A DNA stretch of 64,000 nt. Origin: Armigeres subalbatus. Lineage: Eukaryota > Arthropoda > Insecta > Diptera > Culicidae. Location: the NCBI RefSeq assembly GCF_024139115.2, contig NC_085140.1, positions 332,813,953-332,877,952 of the forward strand, given 5' to 3'. Under the pieces are notes generated by a model, which was not told the origin of the DNA, did no database searches, and was given only the letters and a program-made list of their open reading frames with translations. Positions 1 to 10,536 of this stretch are shown here, piece by piece (position 1 is the stretch's first letter; each line of letters opens with the position of its first letter). The position numbers and the translations under genes were made by a program.

Positions 1-196
1 CGCTTTCAAATCGACTTCTATAAAAAAAACATTCTTCATTCTTTCCGTATCCTAACGAAACTATCAATTCTATACTTTCGCCTCTAATGAATCGCGTGCT
101 TACAGCGGCACACTAGGAGTTAACTTTCTGAAATCAGTATGGCGAAAGGCATCTAAGGCTCGATTTCTCAAAACGTAGTAGCGTAGTAGCGGGACA

Positions 197-210
197 CCTT
201 CCTACTACAT
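197..210. repeat. Target-site duplication, left copy (element A)
   Basis: CCTTCCTACTACAT occurs here and again at 2516-2529, exactly at the two ends of the truncated retrotransposon between them. A 14-bp direct repeat is the usual footprint of target-primed reverse transcription. Confidence 0.85.
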
Positions 211-247
211 GGAGTTGGAGTTGATGGGCTACAGCTCTTCGATGAAC

Positions 248-439
248 CTACGCCGAATGGAGTATCCTTCTCCACTGGACTCGATCCTCGGCTAATCGCT
301 TCCAGTCGCCCTGAACATTGAGCGCCCTCAGGTCCTCTTCAACTGCAAAAAGCCATCGTGTACGCGGCCTTCCACGAAGCCTGCGGCCTCTTCCGGGTTC
401 TCTACTAAATTTTATCTTCGCTTGACGTTCTTCCGGCAT
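248..439 (-). pseudogene. C-terminal tail of copy A polyprotein
   Basis: It encodes PEERQAK, GRPRTRW and DLRALNVQGDWKRLAEDR, which matches the extreme C-terminus of this element type (compare RRGAQRARWIDQVED and DLRTLRRLRGW in copies B and D). It is out of frame with the RT core after a local deletion. Confidence 0.75.
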
Positions 440-1368
440 ACGAACAACGTGACCAGCCCACCGTAGTCTGCCGTGTTGTATAACTTACGCTCAAACACTC
501 CGAGAGCTCTCCGATCAGCCTCCTTTAACGTCCATGTCTCATGGCCGTATAAAGCCACCGGAAGAATCAGAGTAGTATACAGCGCGAGTTTTGTTTTCGT
601 TTGTAGACTACGGGACTTAAGCTGGTTACGAAGTCCGTAATAAGCCCTATTTGCAGCTGCAATACGCCTTTTCACCTCGCGGGTAACATCATTATCGCAC
701 GTCACTAATGTTCCAAGATACACAAATTCTTCTACCACTTCAAATTTTTCACCATCCAGCACTATTTCGCTACCACCACCACTAATGAACCAACGTTGAT
801 TGCCAGCGACCATGTACTTCGTTTTGCTGGTATTGATCGTGAGTCCAATCCTCGCTGTCTCCCTCTTAAAAGGCGCAAAAGCCTCTTCCACGGCACGGCG
901 ATCAATTCCGATAATATCGATATCGTCCGCAAATCCCAGGAGCATATGCGATTTTGTGATAATGGTACCGCTTCTTTGCACACCAGCTCTCCTAATCGCT
1001 CCCTCGAGCGCTATATTGAACAGTAGGTTCGAGAGTGCATCACCCTGTTTTAATCCATCTAAGGTAACAAATGACGTCGATATTTCATCCGCAACCCTTA
1101 CACTTGATTTCGATCCGTCCAACGTTATACGAATCAGCCGTATCAGTTTCGCCGGAAAACCATGTTCAAGCATAATTTGCCATAATTCATTCCGTTTCAC
1201 TGAATCGTACGCCGCCTTGAAATCAATGAACAGATGATGTGTCTGCAAGTTGTACTCCCGGAATTTATCAAGGATTTGTCTCAGGGTAAACATTTGATCC
1301 GTCGTTGATCGGCCCTCACGAAAACCCGCTTGGTATTCGCCGACGAAGGACTCTTCAAGCGGTCTCAA
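412..1368 (-). pseudogene. Reverse transcriptase core of copy A
   Basis: This 318-residue open frame carries the RT palm motifs: FIDFKAAYD near residue 47, LKQGD near 106, the catalytic FADD at 146-149, then TSKTKYM, FVYLGTLV and an LYGHETWT-like thumb motif. Reverse transcription would occur in the nucleus at a nicked target. The frame is broken. After FERKLYNT, the piece that in copy B carries WRRRMNHEL and LRWAGHVARM is missing, and the tail resumes in another frame at 248-439 (PEERQAK, GRPRTRW). The N-terminal RT region (1369-1606) is in yet another frame. It is therefore a dead copy, although the catalytic aspartates are intact. Confidence 0.85.
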
Positions 1369-2027
1369 TCTGTTGAACAGAATACGGGATTTAATTAAGG
1401 AGGGTTATTCCTCGGTAATTGGCGCACTCCAGTCTGTGCCCTTTCTTAAAGAGAGGGCAAATGACGCCGTCCAACCAGCTAGCAGGCATTTCCTCGTCTT
1501 CCCATATTTTCGACATAATATGGTGCAGAACTTCATAAAGCTGCTCACTGCCATGTTTGAGAAGTTCAGCCGGGAGCTGGTCCTTCCCCGCAGCCTTATT
1601 GTTTTTCAGCTCTTTGACAGCTTTTTAACCTCATCTAGTGTAGGTGACTCCACAGCTTGTCCATCGTCGCTAATATTTATTCTGTTCACCGATGCACCGT
1701 CACTTCCTCCATTCAACAAAGTCTCGAAGTGTTGCTTCCATCTGGCAGCCACTTCAGTTTTATCTGTCAGCAAATTCCCTTGTAGGTCGTTGCACATGAC
1801 GGGAGATGGTGCTGTCTTTCTCCGCACGCCATTGACAGACTCATAAAACCTCCGCATATCGTTCTGCTCCATTTTTTCCTGCGCCTCACTAATAACTTGT
1901 TCGTCGTACTCTTTTTGCTTCCTGCGGTGGGTTCGGTTTTCGGCTGCTCTTGCTTCCTTGTACCGATCTCTATTCGATCGGGTACCTGACATCAACATCC
2001 GGCTTCTGGCAACGTTCTTTTCGTCTG

Positions 2028-2515
2028 TCACTCTTTGACACTCCACATCGAACCAACCCGTCCAACCCTAACGTTGATTGCACTTATCCGTTCGTCGAGC
2101 TTCTGGCGGTACTCAGCCGATACTCCTTCCGCCGACAATCGCTGGATATTGTAACGCATCGTTCGCTGTGATCTTTCGTTCGATACAGTTGACAACCGTG
2201 ATCGAATTTTACTGACAACGAGATAGTGATCAGAGTCAATGTTCGGACCTCTGAATGTCCGCACATCGATAACATCCGAGAAATGGCGCCCATCCACCAG
2301 AACATGGTCTATCTGGTTGCAAGTTTCACCATTTAGGTGTCTCCAGGTGTGCTTTCGGATGTTCTTTCGTGCAAAGTAGGTGCTACTGATGGCCATCCCT
2401 CTGGCAGCAGCAAAATTTACTAGCCGTAGGCCGTTGTCATTGGTAGCGGAGTGAAGGCTCTCCCTACCGATTATGGGACGGAAAAAGTCCTCTCTACCGA
2501 CCTGAGCGTTAGCGT
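2028..2515 (-). pseudogene. Endonuclease C-terminal part of copy A
   Basis: The minus-strand reading contains AQVGRED, then NDNGLR, ARKNIRKHTWRH, NQIDHVLVDG, RTFRGPNIDSDHYLV and KIRSRLSTV. These match the exonuclease-endonuclease-phosphatase fold of copies B and C (NQIDHVLIDG, SDHYLVAV). The N-terminal catalytic half is absent. Confidence 0.8.
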
Positions 2516-2529
2516 CCTTCCTACTACAT
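2516..2529. repeat. Target-site duplication, right copy (element A)
   Basis: Second copy of CCTTCCTACTACAT, identical to 197-210. Confidence 0.85.
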
Positions 2530-5500
2530 AACCGGTACCAAATAGTTGTTCATGAAAAGATCCTAATTTTGAGAAAACCCGCGTTAGATGTCTTTCACCA
2601 TACAAATTTCTGGCGGTTAACGCATGCTGGATATTGGCGCATATACGATAGCGATGTGAAAGCGGCGGGTAGAAAATCAGCCACTGCCAAATAATTCATT
2701 CTATCATGAAAACATGTACATGTACATGTTCCAAGCTGTTCCATGTTGCCGATTGTATCGAGTCGTATATCTCTTATGTCGTTCGTTTTTTTAAAGCGGC
2801 TTATTGAGCCTGCCCTGAATTCAAGTGAAAGTGTTGTTTTTGAGATTAGGTTCATATATTTGATTTTGATCTTGTAATTACAAAATTAACAACTAGGATG
2901 ATCAAGTTGATTGAAAAATCTTTAAAAAAGGAAACAACAACAACAATACCATTCTCAGTGAGAAACTTATTCAATATGTACAACATATAGCACACAAATA
3001 CGCTTATGGGAAGCTGATCCGCTTTGAATAGTGAAAATCATCCTCACCCCACGGTTTGCACTGGATAAGGGAAGATTAAGTGATTATTCAAACTCACTCG
3101 TAATCGTAGTAATGTGATCCAAAAAACGTGTATGCGTGCAAATGGCTGGGAACAATGAAATCATTACATAGAGGAAGCACGTGCCCCAACAGCCTGAGCA
3201 CAATGATCAACACTGGGTTTGCAAAGGGCGTTTCTTTCAAAGTGCAACAAAAAAAAACACGCACGGGAAACGGCTATAATTCAATCAAGATTTATTTCAA
3301 TTACGCAAGTCTTACGCTAAAAATCTTTGTAAAACGCCATGCAGGAAAGGGTGTAATAACTTATTGAACTGTACTTGTGATAAGAACTATAATATTACTG
3401 TCCGTTCTTCACCATTTGTAACGCTTCATTGAAGACTCAATTCCTAAGTAGCAACTATAGTTTTGTCTAACGGACGGATTTTCAAAATACTTTGTTTGTT
3501 GCTAACTTCGAACGCAATAAATGCTTATTTCTTCTCCTATGTAAAGAATAACGTAAGACTAATGACAACTAAACTACGCATAAATACAGGACAAGCTATA
3601 CACTTCTCTCCAATGATATAGTTATTGTAAATGTTTAGCCGTAAAAGCTACAAGTCCACTATTGTTTCCAATGTTTTCCCGTTATCGAACAAGAAACTCA
3701 CTATAGAGATGCGTTAGTAAAGCTCTGTTGATCATCTTCCTCCAATATACACGTGTCTAACATTTGATGCACTCATCAGTACTTAATCCTATAACTGTTC
3801 AGTTCGTGGAAGTATATAAGCTCAATTGGTTCACTGTTATTTTTTTTTTCGATATATGTGTAATGTAACTCTATTTGCAATAGTTGTAAGTTTCCAGACG
3901 TGAATCTGTGCCATGACTTTTTTCCTTGTTTAAACTAGCCACTACTCTTCAAATACGGTTATCAATTTATTAATTCACCATGACGGGAATCAGCGGGATA
4001 ATCCGTGTAGCAGCTGATCGGCGTACGATCGATCGAGACTTTGCGCTAATAAAGTTAGGTTAGGTGTGTAGGCAGTAGATTGCGCATTCCGTTTGTATGA
4101 TAATTAGCATATCCGCTGCCTGTCGAGAGCGAAATAGATAACAAATGTCGGTACGAACGTCCGATGGAGTGCCGGTGACGACGGAACGATCTCCTAGACA
4201 GCGGACTGTTGAAGTTGATGGTTAATTATCTTTCCGGCGATCGCGATCGTCCCTCGTTGTTGGTCGGTTGAATGATTCTCTATAGGCTGTGGGGGACGCG
4301 AGGAACCTGCAAGTAGATCGAGACAATAAAAGAATGGTAAGAAATTTACTCCATTGATGTCGGTTTTATGCGCTATATCTATCGGCAATATAGAGCCGTT
4401 TGCGATCGCTATCTAGATTATTTATAGTATTGAATGAAGTGAAGTGCGCTATAGTAAGGACTATATTTTCTTGGAATGCATCTACGAATGAAACGATCGA
4501 TGCTTAAATGCATGGCTCCTTTGAATACTAATTTTCTTCAGTGTTCGCATTGTGGGTGGCGTTGATGGAGACATGTAGATAGTAAGTAGATTTATTTTTA
4601 CCCAGGATTTGAGCGCTTATTTCAAGTAAATGATAACAATAAAAGGTTTATTACAAAGTTTCAAGGATTTATTTCTGCATACTTCAAGGCAAACAGATAA
4701 CCAATTGGCTATAGGTCATTTACCTATTCAATTGATTTTGTATGATTGTAGGCTACTGGAGGTTCAGGTGCTAAAGAGGGAGGGAAAACAAGTTTCAAAC
4801 TTCTGAACTTTCAAGTACCAGGTTTCAGTTTTCCAGTATTCCAGCCAGTTGACGGAAGCAGGTCACCATGACGAACCTAATCATGTCATAACTAGAACTA
4901 CGAACACTATGGATTGTGCAACATGCCTACTAGAAACTAGACGGTGCGAACAGAATCTTGCTAAAAAAATAAATTACAGGAAATAGAGCAAATTAACCTT
5001 CCACGTAGTATGGCTTAATTGAAACAGCTATGTAGATGGGTGATTCACGGTGGCTATGGGATGAATACGATGGCCCTAAATAGTCTCTTTTCCAAACGAA
5101 CAGACCAGCAGACGAGGAAAGCGTAGCCGCATAGCTTGAACCAATTTAAATGACAGATTTATAGCAGATCCGCCATGGGCGCTTCCCGCCACTGACTAAC
5201 ACCAGCTGCTGCATTGCTGTGCGAAGCAGGTTTCATTTTTATTAATTTCATAGGACGCACTTTTTCGCTCGTTGTGTTTACGTACAGAAATTAAAACCAA
5301 CGCACCACACGCTGCTGGCTGGGATTAGCACCGAGGTTACAGAAGACCATTGCGTCTCGTTGTCTACACTGTTAGGATCATCGTCCAATAGGCCAGCCGT
5401 GGGCTTTTATTCACCGTTGATTTGCAGGGGAAGTAGGCATAAAATCTGTGCGTGACGGAGGGAAACCAGGAGGGGAGGAAAAACAAAAAGTTACCTTCAT

Positions 5501-6469
5501 AAATTTCACTCACTTTTGCCTTGCGGCTGTCGGTTTCATTTGCCTATTTTTAACGAGACAAGTTTCCTTTCAAAGAGGTCTGCCCAGATGCAGAGACAAT
5601 TCAAAGTTGCAGTCTGCAGCAGAGCAATAATGAACCGCAATGGCAGCCAGCAGCCATGAAGGTAAGATGACGCCAAGCTTTAGAAGAGCCGGCCACAAAC
5701 CGGTGATCAAGTTGTTAAACAGTGCTTTTTATAGAAATCAGAAAATAAATAAAACGATTTCTTTATTGCTGAACTTATTTCGTCCTCTTGCCCAATTGCC
5801 ACCTTCGTGGCCTATGTTGATTCGGTACGCCTTGCTTAAACTGTAGGTAAATGAGTTTCTATTTTTAGCCGTTACACACTTTTGCTGGCAAGTGACGCCA
5901 TTGAATGGTATTATTGGGCTAATTAAATCGGGGGGTTTGTAGACACCGAAAATAGAGTCAAAATACCCCCCTCAAGTTCAGTGCTGAAGTATCGATTTCA
6001 GTTTATTATTATTATCAAACTTGTCAGCTGCTGGGCTTTTTAAAAATTAAATGCTTATAAAAGAGCCAAACGCAGTCGACATAACATTTTTTCTTCAAAA
6101 GAGTTTTGAACATAATTCCATTTAACCCAACGAACTTTCAGTACAACATTTTAAAGACAAGTGGGATTATAAGGTGTATAAACTCTCGTTCAACAGGGTG
6201 AATTGCCGCATTTAACAATCCGGAATTGTGCTACGCTTTTAATTCATATTATCCAAGCCTTCTAAATATAGGACAGATGCTTCAAAGTCCCAGCGTACTG
6301 TATATAGGACAATACTTGTAAGGCTGATTTCTCGGATTTGACACAAATTTTCGGAAATTAGTCACAGCTGGTGCACATACATAAACAAAAACGAGTTTTT
6401 TTACGTGTTTCATTGAATTATTTGTATGTTAAAATGTAAAATGTCATAGGGGCCACCTCAGCCTCATAA
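2530..6469. other. Intergenic DNA, no gene recognised
   Basis: AT-rich, apparently single-copy sequence. The reading frames are short and none shows a domain, signal peptide or splice-linked partner that I recognise. There is a small ACATGTACATGTAC palindromic run near 2708-2725. Confidence 0.5.
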
Positions 6470-8268
6470 GCTGTTTAGGTGATCCAAGAACTTCTTGAAG
6501 AATAGACCAGCGTAACGACGAACTTTTCAAGTGTGGTTTCTAGCGTAGTTGCCCCATCCTGGTCCATAGAAGCACCCTGGGTGGGTTTTAATCATTTACA
6601 AGTTCATATGTCATCCAAGAACTCCTTGGAGTATAGACTTGCGAATCAACCAAGCGTAGCGATGGACTTTTTATATGTGACTTCTAGCGGAGTAGCCCAA
6701 ATCTGGTCCATAGAAGCACGCTGGGTGGTTTATAAGCATTTACAAGTTTTTAGGTCACCCAAGAACTCCTTGAAGAATAGACCTTTGGATCAACCCGGGT
6801 AACGATGGACTTCTCGTTTATGACTTCTAGCGAAATAGCCCCATTCTGGTCCTTAGAAGGACGCTGGCTGGCTGATAATTATTGTCATGGTTTGTAAGTC
6901 ATTCAAAAACTCCTTGGAGTATAGACCTACGAACCAACGTAACGATGGATTCTTTATGAGTGACTTCTAGCGAAGTAGCCCCATTCTGGTCCGTAGAATC
7001 CAAGAAATCCTTCGAGTATATACCTACGGATCAACCAGCGTAACTATGGACTTTTTATGTGTAACTTCTAGCGGGGTAGCCCCATTGTAATCCGAAAAAA
7101 ACACGCTGGGTGGTTTATAATCATTTCCAAGTTTGTAGGTCATCCAAAAACTCCTTGAAGAATAGACCTATGGATCAAATAGCGTAACAATGGACTTTTT
7201 ATGTTTAACTTCGAGCGAAATAGCCCCAGTCTGGTTCGTAGAAACACGCTGAGTGGTTTATTATCATTTACCAATTTCTAGATCATCCAAGAACTCCTTG
7301 GAGTATAGACCTACGGATCAACCAGTGTAACATTTTTTTATTTGTGACTTCTAGAGAATTAGCCCCATTCTGGTCCATAGAAGCACGCTGGATGGTTTAT
7401 AATCATCTGCAAGGTATGTAATTCATCCAAGAACTCCTTGAAGTATAGACCTACCCTAGCAGCACGCATGTTCCACAAAGATTGTTGCAACTTATATGTG
7501 ACCAGATTCAGTCACATTCAAGTTACTGCAACCATTTTCGGTCGATGTGTGCTGCTTGGGTACGGATCAACCATCGTAACGTGACTTCTAGCGAAATAGC
7601 ACGATTTTGGTCCATAGAAGCACGCCGGGTGGTTTATAATCATTTTCAAGGTTTGAAGGTCATTCAAGAACTCCTTGGGGTATAGATCTGGGTGGTTTAT
7701 TAACATTTTCAAGGTTTGTATGTCATCCAAGAACTCCTCGGAGTATAGATACAGATCAACCAGCGCTACGATGATTTTTTTATGTGCGACTTCTTGTGGA
7801 GTGGCCTCATTCTGGCCCATAGAAGCAGCCTGAGTGGTTTATAAACATTGTCAATTTTTGTAGGTCATCCAAGATCTCCGTGAAAAATAGACCTACGGAT
7901 CAATCAGCGTAACGATGGACTTCTCACTTGTGACTTCTAGTAAAACAGCCCGATTCTGGTCCATAAAAGCACGCTGGGTGGTTTATAATCATTCTCAAGG
8001 TTTGAAGGTCATTCAAGAACTCCTTTGGGTTTAGACTTATGGATCAACCTGCGTAACGATGGACTTTATATGTGACTTCTATCGGAGTGATCCTATTCTA
8101 GTCCTTAGAAACACGCTGGGTGGTTTATTATCATTTACAAGGTTTGTAGGTCATCCTAGAGTTTCTTGGAGAATAGTCCTACAGCTCAACCAGCGTAATG
8201 ATGAACTTTTCATGTGTGACTTCTAGCGCAATAGCCTCATTCTGGTCTATAAAAACACGTTGGGTGGT
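6470..8268 (+). repeat. Tandem satellite, unit about 144 bp, about 12 copies
   Basis: Successive copies share the landmarks CCAAGAACTCCTTG, GGATCAACCAGCGTAACGATG, GACTTCTAGCG, CATTCTGGTCCATAGAAGC and GGGTGGTTTATAATCATT. The CTCCTTG landmark recurs at about 6621, 6765, 6909, 7150, 7294 and 7434, giving a period near 144 bp. Some units are shortened, such as the one near 7004. The frames inside it are by-products of the repeat. Confidence 0.9.
7454..7560. mobile_element. 107-bp palindromic MITE inside a satellite unit
   Basis: The insert opens CCCTAGCAGCACGCATG and closes with the inverse, ending GTGTGCTGCTTGGG. The inner arms also pair imperfectly. It is flanked by TA on both sides (7452-7453 and 7561-7562). 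Neighbouring satellite units read GACCTACGGATCAACC without interruption, so the empty site with a single TA is visible. Confidence 0.8.
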
Positions 8269-8274
8269 TTATCA

Positions 8275-8945
8275 GGTTGTAGGACAAAAGGTCGAAGGTC
8301 AAAAGGTCAAAGGTCAAAAGGTCGAAGGACAAATGGTCGAAGGTCAAAAGGTCGAAAGGACAAAAGGTCGAAGGGACAAAAGGTCGAAACAAAAAACCTG
8401 AGTCAAAAGGTCGAAGGGTCAAAAGGTCGAAGGGTCAAAAGGTCGAAGGGACAAAAGGTCGAAACAAACAATCTAAGTCAAAAGGTCCAAGGGTCAAAAG
8501 GTCGAAAATACAAAAGGTCGAAGGGTCTAAAAGTCGAAGGCACAAAAGGTCGAAACAAAACATCTGAGCCAAAAGGTCGAAGGTCAAAAGGCCGAAAGGA
8601 CAAAAGATAGGAGGGTTAAAAGGTCGAAACAAAAAATCTGAGCCAAAAGGTCGAAGGACAAAAGGTCGAAAGATCAAACGGTCGAAGGGTCAAACGGTCG
8701 AAACAAAAAATCTGAGTCAAAAGGTCGAAGGACAAAAGGTCGAAAGTAAAAACGTCGAAGAACAAAAGGTCGAAAGTAAAAAGGTCAAAGGACAAAAGGT
8801 TACCAGTAAAAAGCTCGAAAGAACAAAAGATAGAAATTGCGGTTGTTGGACAAAAGGTCAAAGGACAAAAAGTCGAAGATCAAAAACTCGAAGGTCAAAA
8901 GGTCGAAGGTCAAAACAATTAGGCAAAACGTCGAGTGTTAATCAA
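8275..8945 (+). repeat. Minisatellite of AAAAGGTCGAAGG-type words
   Basis: About 670 bp of short irregular units (roughly 11-16 bp) built from AAAAGGTCGAAGG, GGTCAAAAGGTC and GGACAAAAGG. It abuts the 144-bp satellite. A short reverse-complement array occurs at 53590-53710. Confidence 0.9.
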
Positions 8946-9140
8946 CCATTCTTTTGCACATTTATGTTTAACTTCGATTTTAAGGACGGCTACGCAGTTT
9001 TGAATTGTTGAATTATTATTTATTTATTCAGACTAAGGCCGAAGTGACCTGTGCGGTATATAAGAGTCTTCTCCATTCGGCTCGGTCCATGGCTACACGT
9101 CGCCAACCACGCAGTCTACGGAGGGTCCGCAAGTCATCTT

Positions 9141-10329
9141 GCCAAGGTGTTCAACCGATACGAATTTGACTCTCTACACATCGTTCATCGCCCAATCTTT
9201 GCAGAAGAGATATCAAGTGGACTCAATCTACACTGATTTTTCGGCTGCCTTCGATAAAATCAATCATAGGATAACGGTTGCCAAGTTTGATCGCCTAGGT
9301 TTTTCCGGATCCTTTCTGTTCTGGCTTGAATCCTATCCAACTGGTCGTGAAATGGCCATCAGCATTGGAGACTCTACCTCGCAATATTTCGATGTTACCT
9401 CAGGTGTACCACAAGGTAGCCACTTAGGTCCATTGATATTTCTAGTATATCTAAATGATGTGAATCTCATACTCGAATCTTTCAAGCTTTCGTTTGCCGA
9501 TGATTTTAAATTGTACTGGATAGTTAATCATGATCAGGATGCTCTATTTTTGCAACGTCAGCTGGACACTTTCGTCAAATGGTGTGAGACAAATCGCATG
9601 GTCCTCAACGCCGATAAGTGTTCTGTAATTTCTTTTTCCGTAAGCGCTCTGTGGTTGACTTTTGTTATAAAATCGGACCTACAGTTATTAGACGTTAAAG
9701 ATCTGGGTGTGTTATTAGACTCTCAATTGGCTTTCAAGGATCACATCGCATATATTACCTCGAAAGCATTCAAAACACTCGGATTTATTTTTCGCATAAC
9801 AAAGCACTTCAATAATATCCAATGTCTAAAATCGCTTTACTGCGCTTTAGTGAGGTCATTACTAGAATATTCATCAGTTGTCTTGGCTCCTTTTTATCAA
9901 AATAGTATAATGCGAATCAAAGCAATTCAGCGTAAATTCGTCCGTTCCGCTCTACGTCGTCTTCCTTGGAATGACCCACATAATTTACCCAGCAATGAGG
10001 CACGCTGCTGACTTATTGGTTTAAATCTGTTAAGTGATCGTCGAGACGTATCCAAGGCGTTGTTCGTTTCAGATCTACTACAATCGAGAATTGATTGCCC
10101 CACTCTGCTTTCTCAATTGAACCTTAATATACCCTACCGTCCACTTCGATCAACTCCCTTCAGTTTTTTGAGAGGAGCTCGCACAAATTATGCGCAAAAC
10201 GAGCCTTTCACTAGCATGTGTCGCACTTTCAATCGTTGCTCTACCGCGTTTGATTTTCATCTTTCCTGGTGTATTCTTCGGAAAAAGTTCACTATACTCC
10301 TCTCTACATCCGACAGTATTACACATTAG
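9141..10329 (+). pseudogene. RT domain of the nested jockey-like element
   Basis: The frame carries YTDFSAAFDKINH, then TSGVPQGSHLGPL, catalytic FADD followed by FKLYW, NADKCSVISF, KDLGVLLDSQLAFKDHI and a C-terminal region typical of insect jockey/CR1-type polymerases. One in-frame TGA (10009-10011) follows about 290 codons. The same frame then continues to 10329 with RRDVSKALFVSDLL, SQLNLNIPYRPLR and FNRCS, as expected for an RT C-terminus. The N-terminus and any endonuclease are missing through 5' truncation. Exact clade not assigned. Confidence 0.85.
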
Positions 10330-10456
10330 GTCAGGTAGCTTTATAGATGTATTTTTTTTGTATAATATTAAGTAATTAGGAAGTTAAGTTTAAGCAAAAT
10401 TATGTATCATTTGGAAATATTGTTATCTGTTGATATAAAAGAAGAGGAGGTTTTGC

Positions 10457-10500
10457 GCCCGTTTGAGAAAGATTTCATGAATAATTCTACTCAAACGGGC
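10457..10500 (+). other. 3'-terminal stem-loop of the jockey-like element
   Basis: GCCCGTTTGAG (10457-10467) pairs perfectly with CTCAAACGGGC (10490-10500) across a 22-nt loop, about 30 nt before the element's A-rich tail. Related ends at 22138-22288 and 60448-60620 keep a stem at the same place with a different sequence. Confidence 0.65.
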
Positions 10501-10536
10501 TTTTCCCTGCTCCAAATAAAGAAATAAAGAAATCTT

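Larger units (their letters stand above)
211..2515 (-). mobile_element. Non-LTR retrotransposon copy A, 5'-truncated, EN-RT type
   Basis: Read on the minus strand, the copy holds in order the C-terminal half of an apurinic-type endonuclease (about 2515-2030, with NQIDHVLVDG and SDHYLV), a basic linker (2046-1606), a reverse transcriptase core (1368-412) and a C-terminal tail (439-248). It is bounded by a 14-bp duplication. The endonuclease N-terminus is missing, so the copy is 5'-truncated. The protein resembles the insect sequences commonly annotated as endonuclease-reverse transcriptase. I did not assign a clade, and I see no RNase H domain. Confidence 0.9.
9141..10531 (+). mobile_element. 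Jockey/CR1-like non-LTR retrotransposon, 5'-truncated, nested in copy B
   Basis: A plus-strand element that starts inside the RT domain and ends in an AAATAAAGAAATAAAGAA tail. The 5-bp sequence ATCTT stands on both sides (9136-9140 and 10532-10536) and occurs once in the uninterrupted sequence expected from copies C and D. The 3' region has a stem-loop and a word, GGGCTTTTCCCTGCTC, shared with two other element ends at 22138-22288 and 60448-60620. Confidence 0.85.

Noticed and set aside
8198..8861. Lys/Gly/Arg-rich and Phe/Leu-rich frames on both strands
   Set aside because: They are translations of the AAAAGGTCGAAGG minisatellite.
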